Shown: positions 15,258-24,067 of the stretch, in pieces
Position numbering within the stretch: position 1 is the stretch's first letter
How the letters are laid out: every line of letters begins with the position of its first letter
Source of the DNA: Bizionia myxarmorum
Lineage (GTDB): Bacteria; Bacteroidota; Bacteroidia; Flavobacteriales; Flavobacteriaceae
Assembly (NCBI RefSeq): GCF_008086205.1
Contig: NZ_VSKK01000004.1
Span: 1 to 64,000, forward strand
Length of the DNA: 64,000 bases
Direction: 5' to 3'
Position numbers and translations under genes: made by a program
Notes under the pieces: generated by a model
The model's input: the letters and a program-made list of their open reading frames with translations, nothing else
Told to the model about the DNA's origin: nothing
Databases searched by the model: none

Positions 15258-16043
15258 ATGGATATATTACAACAAATAGTAGCAGATAAATATCGGGAAG
15301 TTGCTTTTAAAAAACAACTCATTCCTGTTTCACAATTAGAGCAATCAGTTTTATTTCAACGTGAAACATTTTCACTAGTTAAAAACTTAAAAAATAGTAC
15401 AACAGGAATAATTGCAGAACACAAACGACGCTCACCATCCAAGCACATGATTAACGATAGTTTAAATGTTTTTGATGTCGCTAAAGGTTATGAAAAAGCG
15501 GGAGTTTGTGGCATGTCTGTTTTAACGGATGCTAAATATTTTGGCGGATCATTAGATGATTTGTTGCTAGCCAGAGCCAGCTGCAATCTCCCCTTACTAC
15601 GTAAAGAATTCATCATAGACAGCTACCAAATTATTGAAGCCAAAGCCTATGGCGCGGACGTTATTTTACTCATTGCTGCCATTCTTACACAAGCCGAAAT
15701 TAAGACGTTTTCAGAATTAGCACAAAGCCTGAATTTGGAGGTTCTACTAGAAGTTCATAATGAAGAAGAATTACAAAAATCCATCATGCCAAGTCTTGAT
15801 TTGCTCGGTGTAAACAATCGGAATTTAAAAACCTTTGAAGTTTCTTTAGAAACAAGCATGACATTAAGTTTCTTAATTCCAAACGAATTCATAAAAGTAT
15901 CTGAAAGCGGAATCAGTTCTACCGGTGCTATTCAAGTATTAAAGCCTTATGGCTTCAAAGGTTTTTTAATAGGAGAAAATTTTATGCGAAGTGAAAACCC
16001 CGGAGATAGTGCTGCTCATTTCATTAAAGCGTTAGCGGAATGA
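15258..16043 (+). CDS. trpC: Indole-3-glycerol phosphate synthase
   Basis: The 261-residue protein has the TIM-barrel signatures of TrpC: IIAEHKRRSPSK near residues 50-61, LRKEFIID, and SESGISS near the C-terminus. It closes the ring of carboxyphenylaminodeoxyribulose phosphate with loss of carbon dioxide. It is a single-function protein, not fused to TrpF. Its stop overlaps the trpF start by four bases. Confidence 0.96.
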   Translation: MDILQQIVADKYREVAFKKQLIPVSQLEQSVLFQRETFSLVKNLKNSTTGIIAEHKRRSPSKHMINDSLNVFDVAKGYEKAGVCGMSVLTDAKYFGGSLDDLLLARASCNLPLLRKEFIIDSYQIIEAKAYGADVILLIAAILTQAEIKTFSELAQSLNLEVLLEVHNEEELQKSIMPSLDLLGVNNRNLKTFEVSLETSMTLSFLIPNEFIKVSESGISSTGAIQVLKPYGFKGFLIGENFMRSENPGDSAAHFIKALAE

Positions 16044-16693
16044 AACTCAAAATTTGCGGAATGAAATTCCTCGAGAATATAGAAGCAATAGCAAAGTTAA
16101 AACCAGATTATTTGGGTTTTATTTTTTATAAAAAATCTGCACGGTTTTTTGATGGCATTATTCCAAAATTACCTTCAAACATTAAAAAAGTTGGTGTATT
16201 TGTGGATTCATCGCCATCAGAAATAATAATGATAGCTAATAATTACAATTTGGATGTGGTTCAGCTGCACGGAAATGAATCTGAAAAATTCATTTTAGAA
16301 CTCCATAAGTCAGCAACATTGAATGCCGAAAAACATTTTGAGATATGGAAGGTATTTAGTGTCGATGATACTTTCAATTTCCACCAGCTAAAACCCTTTG
16401 AAAATAGGGTGAGTAAATTCTTGTTTGACACTAAAGGAAAACAACCAGGCGGTAACGGTTTCACCTTTGATTGGAATGCATTAAATGAATACCCATCTAC
16501 AAAACCATTTATTTTAAGCGGTGGCATTGGTTTGGATGAACTTAAAAACATAGAAAAATTTTCAAAATTGGATGTCTCCAAATACTGCTATGCCATAGAT
16601 GTAAACAGCAAATTTGAGATAGAACCCGGATTAAAAAGCAGTGTGAAATTAGAAGAATTTAAAAATAAATTAGAGCAATGGACATGTTATTAA
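16040..16693 (+). CDS. trpF: Phosphoribosylanthranilate isomerase
   Basis: This 217-residue TIM-barrel enzyme isomerises phosphoribosylanthranilate. It has KICGMK at the start with the catalytic Cys6, GFIFYKKSAR, DVVQLHGNES, the Asp in FDTKGKQPGGNG, and LSGGIG. The start overlaps the trpC stop (ATGA), which implies translational coupling. A 69-base gap without visible signals follows before trpB. Confidence 0.95.
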   Translation: MKLKICGMKFLENIEAIAKLKPDYLGFIFYKKSARFFDGIIPKLPSNIKKVGVFVDSSPSEIIMIANNYNLDVVQLHGNESEKFILELHKSATLNAEKHFEIWKVFSVDDTFNFHQLKPFENRVSKFLFDTKGKQPGGNGFTFDWNALNEYPSTKPFILSGGIGLDELKNIEKFSKLDVSKYCYAIDVNSKFEIEPGLKSSVKLEEFKNKLEQWTCY

Positions 16694-16762
16694 GAACAGA
16701 TACTAGTACATCAAAATTAACATATCTTAAAATGTCAATCCATTGCACAACAACTAAATATT

Positions 16763-17944
16763 ATGAGATACAACATTAACAAAAAAGGCTACTATGGCGA
16801 ATTTGGCGGCGCCTACATTCCCGAAATGCTTTATCCAAACGTGGAAGATTTACGCCAAAAGTATTTAAAAGTCATGGCGGAACCAGAATTTCAAAAAGAA
16901 TTCAAAGCGCTACTAAAAGATTATGTGGGTAGACCATCACCTTTATATTTCGCCAAGCGACTTTCAGAAAAATATCAAACCAAAATCTATTTAAAACGGG
17001 AAGATTTAAATCATACGGGCGCCCATAAAATCAATAACACTATCGGCCAAATTTTAATGGCACAGCGTTTAGGTAAAAAACGGATTATTGCCGAAACAGG
17101 TGCTGGACAACATGGTGTTGCAACGGCTACCGTTTGTGCTTTAATGGGTTTGGAATGCATTGTTTATATGGGCGAAATCGATATGGCACGCCAAGCACCA
17201 AACGTTGCTAGAATGAAAATGTTAGGAGCCACAGTTATTCCTGCTGTTTCAGGCAGTAAAACACTTAAAGATGCTACAAATGAAGCCATTCGTGATTGGA
17301 TAAATAATCCGGTGGATACACATTATATTATTGGAAGCGTAGTTGGTCCACATCCCTATCCCGATATGGTAGCACGTTTTCAGTCTATTGTTTCTGAAGA
17401 AATAAAATGGCAGTTGCACGAACAGGAAGGACGAGAAAATCCCGATTATGTGATAGCCTGTGTTGGTGGTGGCAGTAATGCTGCAGGTGCTTATTATCAT
17501 TTTTTAGAAGATACTAAAGTGAAACTTATTGCTGTAGAAGCTGCTGGAAAAGGTGTTAATTCAGGCGAAAGTGCCGCGACATCTGCTTTGGGAAAAATAG
17601 GCATTATTCATGGAAGCAAAACCTTATTAATGCAAACAACGGATGGGCAAATTACAGAGCCCTACTCTATTTCTGCAGGTTTAGATTACCCTGGAGTTGG
17701 TCCTATGCACGCCCATTTATTTAAATCGGGTCGTGCGGAATTTATTGCCATCACCGATGATGATGCCATGGAAGCTGGATTAGAATTATCTCAATTAGAA
17801 GGCATTATTCCCGCCATAGAAACAGCCCACGCTTTAGCCATATTTAAAGAAAAGACCTTTAAACCAGATGATATTGTAGTTGTCAGTTTATCCGGTCGTG
17901 GTGATAAAGATTTAAGTACCTACAGTGATTATTTTAATTTGTAA
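16763..17944 (+). CDS. trpB: Tryptophan synthase beta chain
   Basis: The protein has 393 residues, the usual TrpB1 length. The PLP lysine is Lys89 in HTGAHKINN, and the phosphate-binding loop CVGGGSNA and the conserved [10 protein letters not shown] are present. It joins indole with serine to give tryptophan and works as an alpha2-beta2 complex with TrpA, whose gene follows after 11 bases. Confidence 0.97.
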   Translation: MRYNINKKGYYGEFGGAYIPEMLYPNVEDLRQKYLKVMAEPEFQKEFKALLKDYVGRPSPLYFAKRLSEKYQTKIYLKREDLNHTGAHKINNTIGQILMAQRLGKKRIIAETGAGQHGVATATVCALMGLECIVYMGEIDMARQAPNVARMKMLGATVIPAVSGSKTLKDATNEAIRDWINNPVDTHYIIGSVVGPHPYPDMVARFQSIVSEEIKWQLHEQEGRENPDYVIACVGGGSNAAGAYYHFLEDTKVKLIAVEAAGKGVNSGESAATSALGKIGIIHGSKTLLMQTTDGQITEPYSISAGLDYPGVGPMHAHLFKSGRAEFIAITDDDAMEAGLELSQLEGIIPAIETAHALAIFKEKTFKPDDIVVVSLSGRGDKDLSTYSDYFNL

Positions 17945-17955
17945 CACAGGCCCTC

Positions 17956-18720
17956 ATGAACAGAATAAATAAAAAATTACAAGCAGATAAAAAATTACTA
18001 TCTATCTATTTTACAGCTGGATTTCCAAGCTTGAATGACACAGCAAGCATTATTCAAGATTTAGAGAAAAATGGTGTGGATATGATTGAAATTGGTTTAC
18101 CCTTTAGCGACCCATTAGCTGACGGCCCCACTATTCAGGCTAGCTCTACTCAAGCTTTAAAAAATGGCATGACTACGGATATCCTATTTAAACAACTTAA
18201 AGATATTCGACAAACCGTCTCCATTCCCTTAATAATAATGGGTTATTTTAATCCCATTCTACAGTTTGGCGTTGAAGCTTTTTGCGAAAAATGTCAGGAA
18301 ATCGGCATGGACGGTCTCATTATTCCAGATTTACCGGTAGATGTTTATAATGAGAAGTATAAAGCTATTTTCGAAAACTACGGACTTATTAATGTGTTTT
18401 TAATAACGCCACAAACTTCGGAAAAACGCATTCAATTTATCGATTCTATTTCAAGCGGTTTCATTTATATGGTAAGTAGCGCTAGTGTTACCGGTGGGCA
18501 ATCTGGGTTTGGAGATGAGCAAATGGCTTATTTTAAACGGATTGAAGCCATGAATCTGAAAAATCCACAAATAATTGGCTTCGGCATTTCTTCTAGCGAA
18601 ACCTTTAAACAAGCCACAAAACATGCTAAAGGCGCCATAATTGGAAGTGCGTTTATAACACATATTAAGAAGGAAGGTATTCAGGGAATTCCTAACTTTG
18701 TAAATCATATTCTTTCATAA
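17956..18720 (+). CDS. trpA: Tryptophan synthase alpha chain
   Basis: The 254-residue TIM-barrel protein splits indole-3-glycerol phosphate into indole and glyceraldehyde phosphate. The catalytic pair is Glu45 (MIEIGLPFSDP) and Asp56 (LADGPTIQ). It is the last trp enzyme gene, giving the full order E-G-D-C-F-B-A, and a small membrane protein gene follows after ten bases. Confidence 0.96.
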   Translation: MNRINKKLQADKKLLSIYFTAGFPSLNDTASIIQDLEKNGVDMIEIGLPFSDPLADGPTIQASSTQALKNGMTTDILFKQLKDIRQTVSIPLIIMGYFNPILQFGVEAFCEKCQEIGMDGLIIPDLPVDVYNEKYKAIFENYGLINVFLITPQTSEKRIQFIDSISSGFIYMVSSASVTGGQSGFGDEQMAYFKRIEAMNLKNPQIIGFGISSSETFKQATKHAKGAIIGSAFITHIKKEGIQGIPNFVNHILS

Positions 18721-18730
18721 AATATATAAT

Positions 18731-18970
18731 ATGTTCAAAATCCTTAACGACTGGAAGCTATTAATTTTACTATGTTTAACACTGGGATTGGCTCCATTTT
18801 ATCCAGAACCTCACATCTGGGGGAAATTAAAATGGATTATTGGTGGTGCTGAAGGCATGGGATTTATGGATTGGTTTGACGTGGTTTTACACGGCTTTCC
18901 GTACATACTATTAGCACGCTTTTTAGTGGTGAAATTTCTATTGAAAAAAGTTCAAACTCCTATAAAATAA
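18731..18970 (+). CDS. Small conserved membrane protein downstream of trpA
   Basis: The protein has 79 residues with an N-terminal membrane segment (about 9-24), a short loop rich in Pro, Gly and Trp (FYPEPHIWGKLKW), an amphipathic middle and a second hydrophobic segment (about 57-71). It ends with basic residues, suggesting a cytoplasmic C-terminus. Proteins of this size and pattern are common in Bacteroidota but have no known function. It begins ten bases after trpA and so is probably on the trp transcript, though a functional link is unproven. Confidence 0.7.
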   Translation: MFKILNDWKLLILLCLTLGLAPFYPEPHIWGKLKWIIGGAEGMGFMDWFDVVLHGFPYILLARFLVVKFLLKKVQTPIK

Positions 18971-19018
18971 AGCGAAAACATCATATTTGTTATCTTCGCA
19001 TTTTATAAATTATTTTAT

Positions 19019-20071
19019 ATGATTTCAAAGTCCAACATGAACAATAAAGCACTTTTTAACTATTTTGTAGCCGTTCTTTTTTGCTTTATTTCTCAAATGT
19101 CATGGTCCCAAAATGACACGCTTGTTTTAAAAAATAACGATAAAATTATTGGAGAAATCAAATCCATGGATCGTGGAGTCTTAACCGTAAAAACGAGTTA
19201 TAGTGATTCTAATTTTAAAATTACTTGGGTTGACATTAGAAGTATTCGCAGTGAGCAAACTTTTTTGTTAAACCTATCAAATGGTAATCGTGTTAATAGT
19301 TCATTGAATACAAAAGCTGGTGAAGAAAATCAAGTTACGTTGATTGAAAATGAAACGGAAATCACCATACCCCTTGAAAATATTGTATTTATTAAACCTA
19401 TAAAAGACGATTTCTTATCCCGAATAACCGCATCCATTTCTTTAGGTTTAAACATTACTAAAAGCAATAATTTAAAACAGTTCTCCGTTAGTAGTAATTT
19501 AAGCTATACCGCTTATAAATGGGTTTTAAATGGCAGTTATAATTCCGTACGAAGTAATCAAGATGACGTGGATGAAACACAACGAACCGATGCCAGTGTA
19601 GGTTTTAACTATTTCATGAAAAATGATTGGTTTTATTCTGCCGAAGCCAATTTCTTATCAAATGATGAACAAAAATTAAGTTTAAGATCTACTCTAAAAA
19701 CCGGTTTCGGAAAGTATTTTATTCATACTAATAAATTATACTTTGGCGGTGGCATCGGTGTAGGTTATAATAACGAGCAGTTTTCAGATGAATTGAATAC
19801 TCAACGAAACTCCATGGAAGCTTATGCCAATATATCTTTAAACATGTTCGACTTTAATGATTTTAGCATGAAAACAGGTTTAACTTTTTATCCTAGTTTA
19901 ACGGAAACCGGTCGGTACCGAGCCGATTACAATCTGAATTTAAAATATGATTTACCGCTAGATTTCTTCATCAAATTAGGACTAACCTACAACTACGACA
20001 GCAATCCTGTAGAAGGCGCTTCCGTGTCAGATTATGTCTTTCAATCTACTTTTGGCTGGGAATTTAACTAG
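19019..20071 (+). CDS. DUF481 family outer membrane beta-barrel protein
   Basis: The 350-residue protein has a signal peptide that ends near SWSQ. Translation may start here or at the ATG six codons later (19037), which gives a more compact signal. Residues about 28-120 resemble a small soluble domain ([15 protein letters not shown]), and residues about 130-350 form a DUF481 barrel with alternating strands and aromatic girdle residues ([15 protein letters not shown]), ending in Phe-Asn. DUF481 proteins are outer membrane proteins first noted as salt-induced; transport function is not known. The 3-prime end overlaps the converging VF530 gene by eight bases. Confidence 0.82.
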   Translation: MISKSNMNNKALFNYFVAVLFCFISQMSWSQNDTLVLKNNDKIIGEIKSMDRGVLTVKTSYSDSNFKITWVDIRSIRSEQTFLLNLSNGNRVNSSLNTKAGEENQVTLIENETEITIPLENIVFIKPIKDDFLSRITASISLGLNITKSNNLKQFSVSSNLSYTAYKWVLNGSYNSVRSNQDDVDETQRTDASVGFNYFMKNDWFYSAEANFLSNDEQKLSLRSTLKTGFGKYFIHTNKLYFGGGIGVGYNNEQFSDELNTQRNSMEAYANISLNMFDFNDFSMKTGLTFYPSLTETGRYRADYNLNLKYDLPLDFFIKLGLTYNYDSNPVEGASVSDYVFQSTFGWEFN

Positions 20072-20297
20072 AACGTTTTTTATTCTTTAGCATTTTCAGA
20101 TACATATATTCTACTTTCTGTCGTGCCCAAGGGGTTTTTCTTAAAAATTTTAAACTGGATTTAACAGATGGCTTATCTGTAAAACATCTAATTTTTATGG
20201 TATGACCCATATATTCCCATCCATAGTGCGCTTCCAGATCTGTAAGGATTTTTTCAAGCGTTATACCATGTAACGGGTTATTTGGCTGCTGTTCCAT
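20064..20297 (-). CDS. VF530/DUF2132 family DNA-binding protein
   Basis: The 77-residue protein matches the VF530 family over its full length: [12 protein letters not shown] near the start, [29 protein letters not shown] and KVEYMYL near the end. The family was named after a Vibrio fischeri protein whose structure suggested DNA binding; the cellular role is not known. It is the last gene of a minus-strand set headed by the DEAD-box helicase, with three bases between it and the gene before. Confidence 0.85.
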   Translation of the reverse strand: MEQQPNNPLHGITLEKILTDLEAHYGWEYMGHTIKIRCFTDKPSVKSSLKFLRKTPWARQKVEYMYLKMLKNKKRSS

Positions 20298-20300
20298 TAT

Positions 20301-20510
20301 TTAACGTACTAAATCTCTAATTTTTACGGCCTTTTCAAAATGATCCAATTGATGTGTTTGAATCCACCAAGTGGCCGCTTCCATCAATACTTTTGGATTA
20401 TCATTTTTATTCGCAAAAAAGGCATAGAAAGACAAGCCAACGTTCTCGCCTTTCTGTGCTATTTTAGTATTACAAACGTGTATGATTTTAGCTTTTAATT
20501 CTGCCGTCAT
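20301..20510 (-). CDS. Small conserved protein, DUF6500-like
   Basis: The 69-residue protein contains GLSFYAFFANKND and MEAATWWIQTHQLDHFEKAVKI, which I recall as the core of the DUF6500 family found also in marine gammaproteobacteria. No function is established. It has no signal peptide. It lies between the helicase gene (two bases) and the VF530 gene (three bases), so the three are likely one transcript. Confidence 0.75.
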   Translation of the reverse strand: MTAELKAKIIHVCNTKIAQKGENVGLSFYAFFANKNDNPKVLMEAATWWIQTHQLDHFEKAVKIRDLVR

Positions 20511-20512
20511 AT

Positions 20513-21817
20513 TTAATCTCTTCTACTTTTTGGTCGTCTGCTTGTTGAACGACTCTCACTTCCTCTAGATGATTTTCTAGACGAATTTTCTTGTGAATTT
20601 CGCGGCGTGTTAGACTTGGATTTTTTAGGCCCTGAAGATTGACTTCTACCTTGACCTTGTTTAATAGGCTGCGTTGAGGCATTTGGATCTGGTTCAAAAC
20701 CCTCCAAAATAGTCACTGGAATGCGTTCGCCTACTAATTTTTCAATATCACGTAAAAAAGTCGTTTCATCAGCACTTACCAAAGAAATGGCTTCGCCACT
20801 TGCTCCTGCTCTACCCGTACGTCCAATTCGGTGCACATAATCTTCCGATATATTAGGCAACTCAAAGTTAATTACATGTGGTAATAATGGAATATCCAAA
20901 CCACGAGCAGCGATATCCGTAGCCACTAATACACTTATTTTGCCAGATTTAAAACCAGCCAACGCTTTGGTTCTAGCACCTTGACTTTTATTTCCATGAA
21001 TGGCTGCAGCAGTAATATCACTACTCACCATTTTCTTGGTCAATTTATTAGCACCATGTTTAGTACGTGTAAATACAAGCACCTGATTCCAATTACCTTC
21101 GGAAATAAGCTTAATTATTAATTCTGTTTTTTTGTCTTTTGCAACCCGATATACTTTTTGGGAAATAGCATCCACCGTTGTATTTTCAGGTGTTGCTTCC
21201 ACCATAACCGGTTTTCGTAAAATACCGTTGGCTAATTTTTTAATATCTTTTGAAAAAGTTGCAGAAAACATCAAATTCTGTCTTTTAACAGGCATTAAAG
21301 CCATGATACGTTCAATATCACGCAAGAATCCCATATCTAGCATTCTATCGGCTTCATCTAAAACAAGAATTTCTATTTGTTTTAAGGAAATAACACCTTG
21401 ATTTTGCAAATCTAAAAGACGTCCTGGTGTTGCTACCAAAACATCCACACCGCGATTAAGCGCTGCAACTTGCGGTTTTTGATTTACACCGCCAAAAATG
21501 ACCAAAGAGCGTAAATCTGTAAACTCACTGTACGACCTCACGTTTTCATGAACTTGAGCCGCTAATTCTCGTGTTGGCGTTAATATTAAAGCACGAATTG
21601 GTCTTTGTCTAGAGGTTTCTTTTTGAGATAAAATATGTAACAACGGCAAAGTAAAGCCAGCTGTTTTTCCAGTTCCAGTTTGAGCCGATGCTAAAACATC
21701 GCGACCTTCTAAAATTGGTGGTATTGCTTTTTGTTGAATGGGTGAAGGTGTTTCATAACCTTGATTACTGACCGCTTTTAAAAGGGCGTCAGACAAACCT
21801 AATGAGCTAAATGACAT
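20513..21817 (-). CDS. rhlE: DEAD-box RNA helicase, RhlE-like
   Basis: The protein has 434 residues and all DEAD-box motifs in order: Q motif (PSPIQQKAI), Walker A AQTGTGKT (45-52), PTRELA (81-86), DEAD (154-157), SAT (185-187), [10 protein letters not shown] and HRIGRTGR. A basic, Ser/Arg/Lys-rich disordered tail (about 385-434) should add RNA affinity. RhlE-type helicases assist ribosome assembly and RNA turnover, often in the cold. A long leader (about 55 bases) carries a hairpin and the motif ATTATCACTTCACA, shared with the ribosomal protein THX gene. Assignment to RhlE rather than another DEAD-box branch is by overall similarity. Confidence 0.93.
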   Translation of the reverse strand: MSFSSLGLSDALLKAVSNQGYETPSPIQQKAIPPILEGRDVLASAQTGTGKTAGFTLPLLHILSQKETSRQRPIRALILTPTRELAAQVHENVRSYSEFTDLRSLVIFGGVNQKPQVAALNRGVDVLVATPGRLLDLQNQGVISLKQIEILVLDEADRMLDMGFLRDIERIMALMPVKRQNLMFSATFSKDIKKLANGILRKPVMVEATPENTTVDAISQKVYRVAKDKKTELIIKLISEGNWNQVLVFTRTKHGANKLTKKMVSSDITAAAIHGNKSQGARTKALAGFKSGKISVLVATDIAARGLDIPLLPHVINFELPNISEDYVHRIGRTGRAGASGEAISLVSADETTFLRDIEKLVGERIPVTILEGFEPDPNASTQPIKQGQGRSQSSGPKKSKSNTPRNSQENSSRKSSRGSESRSTSRRPKSRRD

Positions 21818-21827
21818 ATATATTATT

Positions 21828-21841
21828 TGTGAAGTGATAAT
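21828..21841 (-). promoter_or_regulatory. Leader motif ATTATCACTTCACA upstream of the helicase gene
   Basis: On the minus strand this 14-base word ends ten bases before the helicase ATG and is followed by AATAATATAT. The same word, followed by TTATAATATA, stands in the same strand relation 17 bases before the ribosomal protein THX gene (50804-50817). A regulatory or translation-initiation role is inferred. Confidence 0.4.
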
Positions 21842-21875
21842 CTAATAAAACAGATGCCACTTCTAAAGTTAGTGG

Positions 21876-21883
21876 CAAAGGTA
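21876..21883 (-). promoter_or_regulatory. Bacteroidota -7 box TACCTTTG before the helicase gene
   Basis: TACCTTTG on the minus strand matches TAnnTTTG exactly and lies 58 bases before the ATG. A hairpin with six-base arms (GCCACT / AGTGGC, 21856-21876) lies at the very start of the predicted transcript. Confidence 0.45.
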
Positions 21884-22037
21884 AGCTTATTTAATTCCAA
21901 AATCTGCAATAAAAACGATTTTATACACGGTACTTCAAGCGGAATAATTAACATATAATACATTGATTTTAAGATAGTTTTAATGTAATTACAACATAAA
22001 TTTCGTAAATTATGTTAACATTAAAAACAGATATATT

Positions 22038-22181
22038 ATGGGAACTATAGAAGAAAAAAGAAAATTTAAAACATCAAAGGAACAAACTAACCCTACAAAT
22101 CCAACAGGGAATACCAATATTAAAACTAATGATTTTGATATTGATAAAGATACCATTAAGGAGCAAAGGAGTAAAAAGTGA
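22038..22181 (+). CDS. Small hydrophilic protein of 47 residues
   Basis: ATG 22038 opens a 47-codon frame (MGTIEEKRKFKTSKEQ ... KEQRSKK) ending in TGA, with a strong terminator 20 bases downstream. It is highly charged and rich in Lys, Thr, Asn and Asp, has no hydrophobic core and is probably disordered. An isolated frame with its own terminator supports a real small gene. No family is recognised. It could alternatively be a non-coding transcript. Confidence 0.5.
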   Translation: MGTIEEKRKFKTSKEQTNPTNPTGNTNIKTNDFDIDKDTIKEQRSKK

Positions 22182-22201
22182 TTGCTCCATTTAAGTGGAA
22201 A

Positions 22202-22235
22202 AAGCCTATTTCAGCAATTGAAATAGGCTTTTTTT
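22202..22235 (+). terminator. Intrinsic terminator after the 47-residue protein gene
   Basis: The arms AAGCCTATTTC (22202-22212) and GAAATAGGCTT (22220-22230) are fully complementary with a seven-base loop and a T run to 22235. Confidence 0.8.
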
Positions 22236-22320
22236 ATGAAAACTTTCCACCGAATAAAGTAGCCAAAATTATCTCCAAACTATACTTACAAATGATTGCA
22301 GAATTGCTTTATTTTGCAAT

Positions 22321-22920
22321 ATGGAAAACACCCTAAAATCTTATATTCCTGAAGCGGCTATTGCACAAATCCGTGAATTGCTAGATCATGATGATTTATC
22401 TATAAAAATTAAACCCGAACGCAAAACGCGTCATGGCGACTATAGACGGCTGCTAAATGGCAAACATGAAATAACCATCAATTCAAATTTAAATACCTAT
22501 AGATTTTTAATAACGCTTATTCATGAAGTAGCTCATTTTGAAGCTTACAAAACATTTGGGAAAGGCATTAAACCACATGGTAAAGCGTGGAAACACACCT
22601 TCCAAAAACTCATGTTACCGTTTTTAAATCCTGATATTTTTCCTATGGATTTATTACCGCTTTTGGCCAATCATTTTAAAAACCCTAAAGCCAGTAGTGA
22701 TACAGACGTCAAGTTGGCTTTCGCCTTGAAACAATTTGATCCACCAAATGATAAAACCTATGTTTTTCAAATTCCAATGGGCACCACTTTTAAACTCTAT
22801 AATGGCAAAGTTTTTAAAAAAGGAAATAAACGTGTTAAACGAATTGAATGTATTGAAATTAGAACGGGAAAATTGTATCTTTTCAACCCAAATGTAGAAG
22901 TAGAAGTTTTAAATGATTAA
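22321..22920 (+). CDS. SprT-like zinc metallopeptidase domain protein
   Basis: The 199-residue protein has the SprT signature HEVAH (His68, Glu69, His72) and a third likely zinc ligand His86 in PHGKAWK. SprT-like domains are related to the protease of eukaryotic Spartan, which removes DNA-protein crosslinks; the bacterial role is not settled. The C-terminal region, where other members have a four-Cys zinc ribbon, keeps the spacing and strands (YVFQIPMGTTF, FKKGNKRVKRIECIEI) but only one Cys remains, so that ribbon probably binds no zinc. It is followed after 62 bases by the manC-like gene. Confidence 0.87.
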   Translation: MENTLKSYIPEAAIAQIRELLDHDDLSIKIKPERKTRHGDYRRLLNGKHEITINSNLNTYRFLITLIHEVAHFEAYKTFGKGIKPHGKAWKHTFQKLMLPFLNPDIFPMDLLPLLANHFKNPKASSDTDVKLAFALKQFDPPNDKTYVFQIPMGTTFKLYNGKVFKKGNKRVKRIECIEIRTGKLYLFNPNVEVEVLND

Positions 22921-22982
22921 TGAATATCTTACTAGGATTATGATTTCAAATTACAATTCTAGTATAGATTAAATGAAACTAA

Positions 22983-24062
22983 ATGAATAAAAATTATTAC
23001 GCCATATTAATGGCAGGTGGAGTCGGCTCTCGATTTTGGCCTGTTAGCACACAAGATTTCCCCAAACAATTTCACGATATGCTCGGAACGGGCCATACGT
23101 TAATTCAAAAAACATTTAGCCGTTTAAGCACCATCATTCCAAAAGAAAATATATTTATACTTACCAATGAAATCTATAATGATTTAGTGCTGGAACAACT
23201 TCCTGAAGTTACCGAGCGTCAAGTTGTTTTAGAACCAGCTATGCGAAATACAGCGCCTTGTATTTTGTATGCATCCTTAAAAATTCAGAAAGAAAATCCT
23301 GATGCTTTAATGATTGTGGCACCAAGTGATCATTGGATTGAAGATGAAGCAGCCTTTACTAGTAATGTGAAACAGGCTTTTGAGTTTTGTTCAAAACAGG
23401 ATGCTTTAATGACTTTGGGAGTAAAACCGACCTTTCCAAATACCGGATATGGTTATATAGAATATGATAAATCTTCAGAAGCGCCAATTAAATCGGTTTC
23501 CCAATTTCGTGAGAAGCCAAATTATGAAACAGCGAAATCCTTTATAAACAAAGGGAATTTTCTATGGAATGCTGGCATTTTCATGTGGAGCGTTTCAAGT
23601 GTAATTGATGCTTTTAAAACGAATCAATCTGAATTATTTGCACTTTTTCAAAAGGGAATGGATGCCTATAACACCGAAAATGAAGCGGCGTTTATTGCAG
23701 AAAATTATGCTAAATCAGAAAACATTTCAGTGGATTATGCCATTATGGAATCTTCAAAAAATGTATATGTGCTTCCAGCTACTTTTGATTGGAATGACCT
23801 GGGAACTTGGGGTAGTTTATATGATAAACTTGAAAAAGACAGCAATCAAAATGCTATTGTAAATGCGCAAACCCTAACCGAAAATGCTTCTGGAAACATG
23901 ATTAGAACAGAAAGCAAAAAACTGGTTGTAATAGACGGTTTAAACGATTATATAGTTGTCGAGAAAAAGGAAGTTTTACTTATCTTCCCAAAATCTAAAG
24001 AACAAGAAATAAAAGAAACTTTACTTCGTGTAAAGGACAAATTTGGTGATCAATTCATTTAA
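22983..24062 (+). CDS. manC: Mannose-1-phosphate guanylyltransferase
   Basis: This 359-residue enzyme forms GDP-mannose from mannose-1-phosphate and GTP for envelope polysaccharides. The nucleotide-binding motif AGGVGSRFWPVS lies at residues 11-22, followed by FPKQFHDM; VAPSDHWI and FREKP also match. The protein ends after the transferase and left-handed helix part, with no phosphomannose isomerase domain, so it is the single-function form. The DUF389 gene begins five bases downstream. No polysaccharide cluster is seen here, so it serves as a housekeeping enzyme. Confidence 0.92.
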   Translation: MNKNYYAILMAGGVGSRFWPVSTQDFPKQFHDMLGTGHTLIQKTFSRLSTIIPKENIFILTNEIYNDLVLEQLPEVTERQVVLEPAMRNTAPCILYASLKIQKENPDALMIVAPSDHWIEDEAAFTSNVKQAFEFCSKQDALMTLGVKPTFPNTGYGYIEYDKSSEAPIKSVSQFREKPNYETAKSFINKGNFLWNAGIFMWSVSSVIDAFKTNQSELFALFQKGMDAYNTENEAAFIAENYAKSENISVDYAIMESSKNVYVLPATFDWNDLGTWGSLYDKLEKDSNQNAIVNAQTLTENASGNMIRTESKKLVVIDGLNDYIVVEKKEVLLIFPKSKEQEIKETLLRVKDKFGDQFI

Positions 24063-24067
24063 TACGA

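Noticed and set aside
20488-20697. 69-residue minus-strand frame over the helicase tail
   Set aside because: It is out of phase with, and mostly inside, the helicase C-terminal tail and has no family features.
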